Positions 1-7,698 of a DNA stretch of 64,000 nucleotides are shown one piece after another (positions within the stretch are counted from its first letter, which is position 1; the number at the start of each line of letters is the position of its first letter). The DNA comes from Ponticoccus alexandrii (GTDB lineage: Bacteria; Pseudomonadota; Alphaproteobacteria; Rhodobacterales; Rhodobacteraceae), in contig NZ_CP047166.1 in the NCBI RefSeq assembly GCF_016806125.1, positions 3,100,001-3,164,000 of the forward strand, read 5' to 3'. The position numbers and the translations under genes were made by a program. The notes beneath the pieces are model-generated. The model worked only from the letters and a program-made list of their open reading frames with translations, was not told where the DNA came from and did not search any database.

Positions 1-48
1 CAGCCCCCGGCGGCACCGCAGCCTTTGCCGGGTTTGCCGAAGGCTGCC

Positions 49-1233
49 TCAGTCGGAGAGCGATCCCAGCGGCGGCAGCAAATCGCCGCAGACCAGCCGG
101 CTCAGCATCCCCGGCAGCGGTGACACCTGCGACAACGGAAACAGCACCCGGTCGCGCAGCAGCGGCAACATGCGGCTGTCGGACTGGTACTGAGAGGTGA
201 ACAGGCGGCTCATCCCCTGATAGCCGCGCACGTGCCAGCGCCGGGCCTGCGCGTACCAGCGGGCCGCAAGCGCCACGTCGCCCTGTGCCCGCTCCAGCGC
301 GCGGGCCAGCGCCCATGCGTCCAGCAGCGCCATGTTGGCCCCCTGCCCCAGTTGCGGGCTGGCGCGATGCGCGGCGTCGCCGATATGGACCAGCCGCCCG
401 CCGTCCGACCAGGGGCGGCGCAGCGTACCGTGGGAGTAACGCGCCATGGTCATCTGCGCCGGATCGGTGATCTGGGCGGCAAAGGGCGCATAGTCGGGCC
501 AGAGCGCGCTGGCCTCGACACGCCAGGCCTCCAGCCCGGTGGCCTGCCAGTCGTCATACGCCCCGGCAGGTAGGGACCAGAAGATCGCGCACTTGCGCGC
601 CTGCTGCCCCGGCACGCGCCCGATGGGCAGGACGCCCAGCATCCGGTCGGCGCGCCGGTAGACCTGCCGAAGCTCGTTGTAGGGCAGGTCTGTCTGCGCG
701 GGCCAGTCCACCGTCGCCCAGAGCGCGCCGTAGCCCAGCGACCGCGCCCGCATGGGCGACAGCAATGAACCCGCACCCGAGGCATCGACCACCATGTCGA
801 AAGGGCCGTCCGTGCCCTTTGCGTGGACCACCCAGCCCGCCTCGACCCGCTCGACGCGATGGCCGGGCCGGATTTCGGCCCCGGCGCGCAGGGCCGCCGC
901 ATGCAGGATGTCGAAGAGCGCCGCGCGATGAATGCCAAGGCCAAAGCGCGGGACCCCCGGCGCGTCATAGGCCACATCCAGAACCCGCCGCCCGCTGCGC
1001 GCCTCGCGGCCCAGCATCCGGTGGACCCGGTTGCCCATGCGCAGGGCCTCATCCGCGACGCCGAGACTGTCCAGAACCGTCATCCCGACCGGCTGGATGA
1101 CGAGGCCCGAGCCGACCGGCGCCGGGGCCTCGAACCGGTCGAAGACGGTGACACGGTGCCCCGCCCCGGCCAAAGCCGCCGCGGCGGCCAGCCCGCCGAT
1201 CCCGGCCCCAACAATCGCAATGGTCAAACGCAT
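49..1233 (-). CDS. FAD-dependent monooxygenase (UbiH/salicylate hydroxylase-like)
   Basis: A 394-residue flavoprotein of the group A aromatic hydroxylase type, which uses FAD and normally NAD(P)H to hydroxylate a small ring compound. The N-terminus carries the Rossmann dinucleotide motif GAGIGG at residues 9-14, and near residue 290 there is the second FAD motif HIGDAAHRASPQLGQGANMA. Family members are about 370-420 residues, so the gene looks complete. The ATG at 1233 begins directly before the hydrophobic first strand. It is transcribed alone, with a repeat-bearing gap separating it from ileS. The substrate cannot be read from the sequence; salicylate-like compounds, kynurenine-like compounds or a ubiquinone precursor are all possible. 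Confidence 0.85.
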   Translation of the reverse strand: MRLTIAIVGAGIGGLAAAAALAGAGHRVTVFDRFEAPAPVGSGLVIQPVGMTVLDSLGVADEALRMGNRVHRMLGREARSGRRVLDVAYDAPGVPRFGLGIHRAALFDILHAAALRAGAEIRPGHRVERVEAGWVVHAKGTDGPFDMVVDASGAGSLLSPMRARSLGYGALWATVDWPAQTDLPYNELRQVYRRADRMLGVLPIGRVPGQQARKCAIFWSLPAGAYDDWQATGLEAWRVEASALWPDYAPFAAQITDPAQMTMARYSHGTLRRPWSDGGRLVHIGDAAHRASPQLGQGANMALLDAWALARALERAQGDVALAARWYAQARRWHVRGYQGMSRLFTSQYQSDSRMLPLLRDRVLFPLSQVSPLPGMLSRLVCGDLLPPLGSLSD

Positions 1234-1547
1234 GACTACCCCGCTAACGGGAGAGAGGATTCCCTCACGATACCGTTAGCGCAAGCGCCAAAGGGACGCA
1301 GATCCATAGGATGCGACGGGATGGCGCGCCTGGGACCGGGGGCGCAGGCCTTTTTTCCGGCCGGTGCGTGCGCGGTGAGGGAGGGAACGAGGGGCGCTGC
1401 CCCTCGCGCTCCCCGAGGTATTTGGGGACCAAAGAAGGAGCGGACCGTTGCCTTGCGGCGCGGGTCCCTTTTTCGAGGGCGACGTCGGTCTGTCCTGTCG
1501 GGAAGAGGCGCCCCGCGTCGGGGCGCCCCGTCTTTTCCGGAAGCGGC
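1234..1547. other. Intergenic region between ileS and the monooxygenase gene
   Basis: This 314-bp stretch lies downstream of ileS and upstream of the monooxygenase, both on the minus strand. It holds one copy of a dispersed GC-rich hairpin plus GTATTT/AAGAAG repeat (1389-1440), listed separately. I see no convincing gene on either strand. Confidence 0.6.
1389..1440 (+). repeat. Dispersed intergenic repeat, copy A
   Basis: A GC-rich hairpin (gaggggcgctgcccctc) is followed by ccccgaggtatttggg and then gaccaaagaagg. The same order, hairpin then GTATTT or ATATTT then an (A)AGAAG tract, recurs at 14563-14610, in reverse at 42219-42272, and in degenerate form at 37219-37315. All copies are intergenic. 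Confidence 0.65.
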
Positions 1548-4442
1548 TTAGCCCAGCGCCTCGTCGCAGCGCTTGCAGGTGCCGGGGTGCTTGTGGGTGC
1601 CCACGTCCGGCAGGATCTTCCAGCAGCGCTGGCATTTCTCGCCCTCGGCCTTCTCGAAAACGACCGTCACACCGTCCACCTCGGGCAGGCGGAAGGCCTC
1701 TGCCGGGGCGGGATCGCCGGTCAGGCGCACGTCCGAGGTGATGATGATATCCTCGAAGGCGGTGGTCTTCAGCGCCTCGAGCACCTCGGGCTCGCGCACA
1801 TGCACCACCGGCGCCGCCTCGAGCGAGGCACCTATGACCTTGTCGACCCGCTGCACCTCCAGCGCCGCCGTCACCGCGCGCCGCGCGCGACGGACCTGCG
1901 CCCACTTGGCGGCCAGCGCCTCGTCTTTCCATGCTTCGGGGGTCTCGGGGAAGTCCTGCAGGTGGACCGACCCCTCGGGGAAACGCTCCAGCCAGACTTC
2001 TTCCATGGTGAAGACGAGGATCGGCGACAGCCACGTCGTCAGGCGGTGGAACAGGATGTCCATGACCGTCCGGGCCGCCCGCCGCCGCGCCGTGTCACCG
2101 TCGCAGTAAAGCGCGTCCTTGCGGATGTCGAAGTAGAAGGCCGACAGGTCCAGCGTGCAGAAGTTGAAGAGCTGCTGGAAGACGTGCTGGAAGTCGAAAC
2201 GCGCATAGCCCTCGCGCACAACCGCGTCCAGTTCGGCGACCCGGTGCAGGACATAGCGTTCCAGCTCCGGCATGTCCGCCGGTTCGACCCGCTCGGCCTC
2301 GTCGTAGTAGGCCACGGCGCCCAAGAGGTAGCGCATGGTGTTGCGCAAGCGGCGGTAGCCGTCTGCCACGCCCTTCAGGATCTCGGGCCCGATGCGCTGG
2401 TCGGCGGTGTAGTCGGTCTGCGCCACCCAGAGCCGCAGGATATCGGCACCGTACTGCTTGATCACGTCGTCGGGCGCGATGGTATTGCCGAGCGACTTGG
2501 ACATCTTGTTGCCCTTCTCGTCCAGCGTGAAGCCATGCGTGACCACGTTGCGATAAGGCGCGCGGCCCGTGGTGCCCACGGACTGCAGCAGCGAGGAATG
2601 GAACCAACCGCGGTGCTGGTCGGTGCCTTCCATGTAGACATCGGCGATGCCGTCCTCGGTGCCGTCCGGGCGGTCGCGCAGCACGAAGCTGTGGGTCGAG
2701 CCACTATCGAACCAGACGTCGAGCACGTCGAAAACCTGATTCCAGTCGTCGGCGTTGTAGTCGGAGCCGAGGAAGCGCTCCTTAGCGCCCTCCATGTACC
2801 ACGCATCCGCGCCCTCGGCCTCGAAGGCCTCGTTGATGCGGGCGTTGACGGCTTCGTCGCGCAAGAGGAAGTCCGGATCGGTCGGCAGCGCACCCTTCTT
2901 CGTGAAGCAGGTCAGCGGCACGCCCCATGCGCGCTGGCGCGAGAGCACCCAGTCGGGCCGCGCTTCCATCATGGAGAACAGGCGGTTGCGGCCCGATTGC
3001 GGGGTCCATTTAACCTTGTCGATGCAGGTCAGGGCGCGGGCGCGGATTGTCTCGCCGTTCTGGTCTTGCCCATCGCCGACGGCCTTGTCGATGGCGGCGA
3101 ACCACTGCGGCGTGTTGCGGTAGATCACCGGCGCCTTGGAGCGCCACGAATGCGGGTAGCTGTGCTTGATCTTGCCGCGCGCCATCAGGCCGCCGACCTC
3201 TACGAGCTTGTCGATCACCGCCTTGTTCGCATCGCCCTCGCCGCCCTTGCGGTTCAGGATGTAGGTGCCGCCGAAGAACGGCAGGTCGGCGCGGAAGCCG
3301 CCGTCGTCCATCACGTTGTAGGTGATGACCTGCTCCAGCATCCCGAGGCCACGGTAGAGGTCGTATTCCTCCATCCCGTGGGAAGGCGCGCAATGCACGA
3401 AACCGGTGCCCTCTTCATCGGTGACGAAATCGGCGGCGCGGAAGTCGCGCGGGTCGTCCCACTCGCCGTTCGCGCCTTCGGCGCCTGCGAGGGGGTGCGC
3501 CAGAGACAGCCCGGCCAGTTCATCAGCGGGCACGCCGCGGACGCGGCGCCACTGGCCGTCTTCCAGATGCGCCTTGGCGAAGGTCTGCCCGGCCAGCTTG
3601 TCGGCGAAGATGAAGCGTTCGCCCACCTCCAGCCAGCATTCGTCCGGCGTGCCGGTGACCTCGTAGAGACCGTAGGAATAATCGGCGCCGTAGACCACCG
3701 CCTTGTTGGACGGGATGGTCCAGGGCGTCGTGGTCCAGATGACGACCTTGGCCCCGGCAAGCTCACTCTCGCCCAGCACGGCGAACTTCACCCAGATCGT
3801 GAAGCTCTCCTTGTCGTGGTACTCGACCTCTGCCTCGGCCAGGGCGGTCTTTTCGACCGGAGACCACATGACCGGCTTGGAGCCCTGATAGAGCGTGCCG
3901 TTCATCAGGAACTTCTGGAATTCCTCGGCGATCACGCGCTCGGCGTGGAAGGCCATGGTCAGGTAGGGGTCGGCCCAGTTGCCGGTGATGCCCAGGCGCT
4001 TGAACTCTTCGCGCTGCACGTCGACCCAGCCCTCGGCGAACTTGCGGCACTCCTGCCGGAAGTCGACGACGTTCACCTCGTCCTTGTTGCGGCCCTTCTT
4101 GCGGTACTGTTCCTCGATCTTCCACTCGATCGGCAGGCCGTGGCAGTCCCAGCCCGGCACGTAGCGCGAATCGTGGCCCATCATCTGGTGGGACCGCACG
4201 ATCATGTCCTTGATCGTCTTGTTCAGCGCGTGGCCGATGTGCAGGTGGCCGTTCGCATAGGGCGGGCCGTCGTGCAGGGTGAAGGGCGTCCGCCCCTCTT
4301 TCTCGCGCAGGCGGTCGTAGACGCCGATCTCTTCCCAGCGCGTCAGCCAGCCGGGCTCGCGCTTGGGCAGTCCCGCCCGCATGGGGAAATCGGTCTTCGG
4401 CAGATTGAGGGTATCTTTGTAGTCAGGCGTCTCGGCGCACAT
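1548..4442 (-). CDS. ileS: Isoleucyl-tRNA synthetase
   Basis: Class I aminoacyl-tRNA synthetase of 964 residues that charges tRNA-Ile in the cytoplasm. The HIGH signature appears as HLHIGH at residues 66-71 and KMSKS at 646-650. Between them lies the large editing (CP1) domain. The C-terminus ends with paired cysteines (CQRCW and CKRCD) forming the zinc-binding tail found in many bacterial IleRS. The length is typical of the bacterial type. The ATG at 4442 is preceded by an AAGGACAAGG ribosome binding stretch. No leader such as a T-box is visible, as expected for a proteobacterium. Very secure. Confidence 0.98.
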   Translation of the reverse strand: MCAETPDYKDTLNLPKTDFPMRAGLPKREPGWLTRWEEIGVYDRLREKEGRTPFTLHDGPPYANGHLHIGHALNKTIKDMIVRSHQMMGHDSRYVPGWDCHGLPIEWKIEEQYRKKGRNKDEVNVVDFRQECRKFAEGWVDVQREEFKRLGITGNWADPYLTMAFHAERVIAEEFQKFLMNGTLYQGSKPVMWSPVEKTALAEAEVEYHDKESFTIWVKFAVLGESELAGAKVVIWTTTPWTIPSNKAVVYGADYSYGLYEVTGTPDECWLEVGERFIFADKLAGQTFAKAHLEDGQWRRVRGVPADELAGLSLAHPLAGAEGANGEWDDPRDFRAADFVTDEEGTGFVHCAPSHGMEEYDLYRGLGMLEQVITYNVMDDGGFRADLPFFGGTYILNRKGGEGDANKAVIDKLVEVGGLMARGKIKHSYPHSWRSKAPVIYRNTPQWFAAIDKAVGDGQDQNGETIRARALTCIDKVKWTPQSGRNRLFSMMEARPDWVLSRQRAWGVPLTCFTKKGALPTDPDFLLRDEAVNARINEAFEAEGADAWYMEGAKERFLGSDYNADDWNQVFDVLDVWFDSGSTHSFVLRDRPDGTEDGIADVYMEGTDQHRGWFHSSLLQSVGTTGRAPYRNVVTHGFTLDEKGNKMSKSLGNTIAPDDVIKQYGADILRLWVAQTDYTADQRIGPEILKGVADGYRRLRNTMRYLLGAVAYYDEAERVEPADMPELERYVLHRVAELDAVVREGYARFDFQHVFQQLFNFCTLDLSAFYFDIRKDALYCDGDTARRRAARTVMDILFHRLTTWLSPILVFTMEEVWLERFPEGSVHLQDFPETPEAWKDEALAAKWAQVRRARRAVTAALEVQRVDKVIGASLEAAPVVHVREPEVLEALKTTAFEDIIITSDVRLTGDPAPAEAFRLPEVDGVTVVFEKAEGEKCQRCWKILPDVGTHKHPGTCKRCDEALG

Positions 4443-4858
4443 GTGCCTTGTCCTTGGAAACGGAAGTCTTGTCAGGGGGTGCGTGCGGCGCGGTATCCCA
4501 TACGCCTTGTCCCGGCAGTCTGAGCGTTCAGAGTGCCGGGCACGTAATTCGAATGATGAAAGCCATGTGGGTCATCATGGGCCGCCTTATAGGCGGTGCG
4601 GCGCCAAGGGTCCAGAGACCACGGAAAGGGGCGGGAACCTGCCGCCCTGCCCGCCCGGACCGGCAAAAACCCCCGGTCGCGCGCCCTGCCGCGGTGCGGC
4701 GTGGCCGAAACCCGCGCGGCGCAGGGGCCGCTTCCGGCAAACCGGCACCGATTCCAGCGCCCCATGGCACCATCCCTTCCGACCGCGCGTTTCATGGGCA
4801 TGTTCAAGGCACCGGCGCCGGAGGCAATGCCAGCGCGCCCGACAAGAGGAAAGACACC
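4443..4858. other. Divergent intergenic region upstream of ileS
   Basis: This 416-bp gap separates ileS (minus) from a small membrane protein gene (plus) and must contain both promoters. I could not identify a confident sigma-70 promoter, RNA gene or repeat in it. Open frames exist on both strands but have no recognisable protein features. Confidence 0.5.
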
Positions 4859-5203
4859 ATGACCTATCAGACCCACGATCCCTACCTGCAACGTCACGAT
4901 GCCCGGCTGGAGCAGCAGCAGACCACGGGCGCCCGCTTTCCGACGACGCGGTCGAGCACCGGAACGGCCATTGGCCTTGCGGTGGCGCTGGCCTTGCTGG
5001 TCGGACTGGGCGTGATGCTGTCGCTTGGCCCCGACGCCACGACCACGCCGGTCGACGCACCGGACGGCCCCGCCGTCACGCAGCCGATGTCGCAGGACGG
5101 CACGGTTCCGGCACCGGCCGACCCCGCCGCAAATCCCGACAATGCCATTACCCCGGCCGCGCCGGAGGCAGCAGCCCCCGCCGCCCCCGCCGCCACCGAA
5201 TAA
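4859..5203 (+). CDS. Small single-span membrane protein, unknown function
   Basis: A 114-residue protein with no family I recognise. It has a charged, polar cytoplasmic-type N-terminus of about 38 residues, one hydrophobic helix at roughly 40-58 (GLAVALALLVGLGVMLSL), and then a tail composed almost only of Ala, Pro, Asp and Thr, probably a disordered periplasmic extension. The ATG at 4859 follows an AGAGGAAAG ribosome binding site. The frame stays open far upstream, but that part has no protein character. A strong terminator lies 30 bp after the stop, which supports a real monocistronic gene. Confidence 0.6.
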   Translation: MTYQTHDPYLQRHDARLEQQQTTGARFPTTRSSTGTAIGLAVALALLVGLGVMLSLGPDATTTPVDAPDGPAVTQPMSQDGTVPAPADPAANPDNAITPAAPEAAAPAAPAATE

Positions 5204-5232
5204 CGGCAGCGGCACCTCCATGACGGCCCCGA

Positions 5233-5264
5233 ACGGCGCGCCTTCCCCCGGGCGCGCCGTTTTT
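5233..5264 (+). terminator. Rho-independent terminator
   Basis: A perfect 10-bp stem (acggcgcgcc / ggcgcgccgt) with an 8-nt loop, followed by TTTT, lies 30 bp past the stop of the small membrane protein gene on the same strand. Confidence 0.85.
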
Positions 5265-5582
5265 CGGTCGGTCCCTTGGGCGCCCGCCGTTCAGGGGACA
5301 GCGGCGGATCGGTCACAGCAGCCCGAGCGGGGCCTGACGGGCCCGACCACAGACCTTTGCGGCGCACACCGGCATCGCGGCGCCTGTCTTGCGGCGGGCC
5401 AATGGGGCGCCATTGCCTTGGGGGGAACCCCGGAACGCCCCTACCGTATGCGATCACGCCAGTCAGCCGCAGGCCAGCCCCCGAAAAGCGCGATGACTAG
5501 GGCCGCCCCTGAAACGCTGAATTTGTTGCGCAAAACGGGAAATCATGGGTAAGCTCTTCCCCATTCCACCCGGAGAGCGCCC
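5265..5582. other. Intergenic region without recognised feature
   Basis: About 318 bp between the terminator and the histidine-phosphatase-like gene. I see no gene, repeat or RNA here. The promoter of the downstream gene presumably lies in the less GC-rich last 60 bp. Confidence 0.45.
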
Positions 5583-6074
5583 ATGTTCCGCCGACACGTC
5601 CTGCTGACTGCCCCCGCCTTTGTGCTGGGAGCCTGTACCGGGGGATCGCTTGGGTTGGCCATGGCGCCGAACTCGGTTTTGATCGTGACCCGCCACGCGG
5701 ACCGCGAAGGCGAGGATCTGACCGCCAAGGGCCGGCAGAGAGCGCAGGCACTGGTTGCAGCGCTGGAGGGGATGCCCCTCGACGGGATCTATGCGCCCGG
5801 CATCAAGAGGAACCTCGATACCGCCGCCCCGCTGGCCGCCGCCCGGGGCTTTGCGGTACATCGCATCCCGCAGGAAGCGCCAACCGCCGCGCTGATGCAG
5901 GCGGGCGCCGGGAAATCGGTGATCTGGATCGGCAACAAGGGCAATATCGCGACTATCTGGGAGGATCTGGGCCTCTCCGACCCGGCGCCGCTGGCCTATG
6001 GCGACCTGCACATCCTGCGCAGCGACTCCAATGGCAAACTGACCCTCGATCGTCGCCGCTACGGCCCGGACTGA
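5583..6074 (+). CDS. Histidine phosphatase superfamily-like lipoprotein
   Basis: A 163-residue protein with a lipoprotein-type signal: basic start, hydrophobic stretch, and the lipobox LGAC with Cys at residue 18. It is probably exported and lipidated. The segment TRHADREG matches the RHG/phosphohistidine motif of the phosphoglycerate mutase/SixA superfamily, and LTAKGRQRAQAL is the helix that usually follows it. Near residue 120 the family normally has a second catalytic His (V-G-H-N); here the segment reads IGNKGNI, so that His appears to be missing. It may therefore be a non-catalytic binding protein. The fold assignment is fair; enzymatic activity is doubtful. Confidence 0.7.
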   Translation: MFRRHVLLTAPAFVLGACTGGSLGLAMAPNSVLIVTRHADREGEDLTAKGRQRAQALVAALEGMPLDGIYAPGIKRNLDTAAPLAAARGFAVHRIPQEAPTAALMQAGAGKSVIWIGNKGNIATIWEDLGLSDPAPLAYGDLHILRSDSNGKLTLDRRRYGPD

Positions 6075-6185
6075 CGCGGTATTGGCCCACCCGGCGGGCG
6101 CAGGCCGCCCTGACCGCATCGCTGGCCTTCACCGCCCCGAAAGACCCGGCAGCCCCGGCCCGGTGTTACGACCGCCCTCCGGCGG

Positions 6186-6788
6186 TCAGGCAAGCCCCCG
6201 GTCGCGGGCGATCATCGCCGCATGGGTGCGGTTGCGCGCCTCCAGCTTCCGCGACAGCGTCTTGACGTGCAGCTTCACCGTGACCTCCTGAAGGTCGAGG
6301 TCGCGGGCGATTTCCTTGTTGGCCTTGCCCTCGCAGATCCCGCGCAGCACCTCCAGCTCGCGCCGGGTCAGCGGGCCGCCCTTGTCCGCAGGCTGCTGCT
6401 GGAGGAATTCGAGCGGCACGTAGGTTTCCCCGGCGGCCATGAAGCGCGCCGCGCTCAGCAGCGAGCGCGCGCTGAGGGTCTTGGGGATGAAACCCTGCGC
6501 CCCGGCTTTCAGCGCCGCATCGGCAATCTCGCGCGTGGCGCTGCCCGACAGGATCGCCACCGGCCGCCCGGCGTTTGCGGCCTGCATGCGCGTCAGCCCG
6601 TCCAGCCCGTTCATGCCCGGCATGTTGTAGTCCAGAAGAACAAGATCGAAGCTGCCGGTCTCTTCGACCACCTGCAGGGCCTCGTCGAGTGTGGCGACGG
6701 TCTGCACCTCCTCGATCTCTGTTCCGTTCAGATAGGCGGCAATGGTTTCCCGCACCAGATCGTGATCGTCCGCCACGAGTATCCGCAT
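6186..6788 (-). CDS. LuxR/NarL-type response regulator
   Basis: A 200-residue two-component regulator. The receiver domain occupies roughly residues 1-118, with the acidic pair DD at 7-8, the phospho-acceptor Asp53 in LLDYNMPG and the conserved Lys103 in FIPK. A LuxR helix-turn-helix follows at about 135-195 (LTRRELEVLRGICEGKANKEIA). I chose the ATG at 6788 because the receiver domain begins right there and AGGACGG precedes it. It is divergent from a molybdopterin-fold protein and hybrid kinase, and I infer that the kinase is its partner. DNA targets are unknown. Confidence 0.88.
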   Translation of the reverse strand: MRILVADDHDLVRETIAAYLNGTEIEEVQTVATLDEALQVVEETGSFDLVLLDYNMPGMNGLDGLTRMQAANAGRPVAILSGSATREIADAALKAGAQGFIPKTLSARSLLSAARFMAAGETYVPLEFLQQQPADKGGPLTRRELEVLRGICEGKANKEIARDLDLQEVTVKLHVKTLSRKLEARNRTHAAMIARDRGLA

Positions 6789-7090
6789 AGTGTCCGTCCT
6801 GCTTCCCGCTCTGTCGGGGCTGCGTCGCCTTTCCAGCATATCCATCTCCAAACACGATCCGCCCGGGCGCTGTACACGTGCCACTGGAGGAAAGTGTGTG
6901 CCCTTTCGGGATTAAGAAGATGTTTAAACTGTCAGGGCATCTATGGCAAAAGATGTGCCGGCATCGCATGTTCGTCACGGGATGTAGCACCCCGCCTTCC
7001 TATGCGAAAGCACAGTATGCCCTGTCGGCGCAACATGCTGTAAAACGGGAACCGCCTCGCACGCGCTCAACGCCAGACAGGACAACCCAT
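6789..7090. other. Divergent control region, response regulator / molybdopterin-fold gene
   Basis: A 302-bp gap between two divergently transcribed units; it should contain promoters for both. It is less GC-rich than its surroundings around 6900-7020. I could not fix a promoter or operator with confidence, and no RNA gene is evident. Confidence 0.45.
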
Positions 7091-7591
7091 ATGCTGCCGA
7101 TCCCCCGTGCCCTGCTTCTTGTGCTTGTGCTGTTCGTCACCAGCGGCCTCGGCGCAGCCGCCCAACCCCTGCCCGACCGGGCAGGCCCTGTGCTGCTGAC
7201 CCTGACAAAGGCGGGCGGCCAGACCCTTGGGCTTGACCGCGCGGCGCTGGCGGCGCTTCCGGCGACGACCCTGCGCACGACGACGATCTGGACAATCGGA
7301 CCGCAGGCCTTCACGGGGGTCACGCTTCGGGACCTCATGGCGCGGTTCGGCGCAAGGGGCCAGGCGGTTCGGGCCCATGCCGCGAATGATTACGCCATCG
7401 ACATTCCCTGGCTGGACGTGGACAGCGGCTCTGCCCTGATCGCCTACGCCCGGAATGGAAAGCCGATGTCCGTCCGCGAGAAGGGGCCGCTGTGGCTGGT
7501 CTACCCCTACGACAGCGACCCGATCTTCCGGCAGGAAACCTACCACGCCCGCAGCGTCTGGCAGCTGGACCGGGTCGAGGTGATCCCCTGA
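7091..7591 (+). CDS. Periplasmic molybdopterin-oxidoreductase-fold protein
   Basis: A 166-residue exported protein with a clear signal peptide at residues 1-25 (a long Leu/Val run ending in GAAAQ). The mature part resembles the small SUOX-type molybdopterin-binding domain: an LTLTKAGG-like opening, FTGVTLRDLM near residue 75, and a GPLWLVYPYD segment followed by a C-terminal Arg-rich strand. It lacks the usual cofactor-ligating cysteine region of full enzymes and is much shorter, so it more likely acts as a ligand-binding or sensory partner. It sits 107 bp upstream of the hybrid kinase on the same strand, which suggests it may be an accessory sensor for that kinase. Confidence 0.7.
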   Translation: MLPIPRALLLVLVLFVTSGLGAAAQPLPDRAGPVLLTLTKAGGQTLGLDRAALAALPATTLRTTTIWTIGPQAFTGVTLRDLMARFGARGQAVRAHAANDYAIDIPWLDVDSGSALIAYARNGKPMSVREKGPLWLVYPYDSDPIFRQETYHARSVWQLDRVEVIP

Positions 7592-7698
7592 GGCCGACAG
7601 CTGACGGCACGCCCCCGCCCCCCGGTGTTTTCTCCATGCAATCGCACCGCAAAGGGCTTAGGCTGCGGCCCGAGCGGTAACAGGAAAGCCCGGCAGAG

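Noticed and set aside
1311-4523. A 1070-codon open frame on the plus strand antisense to ileS
   Set aside because: It mirrors ileS codon structure in a GC-rich genome, has no recognisable domain, and ileS on the other strand is certain.
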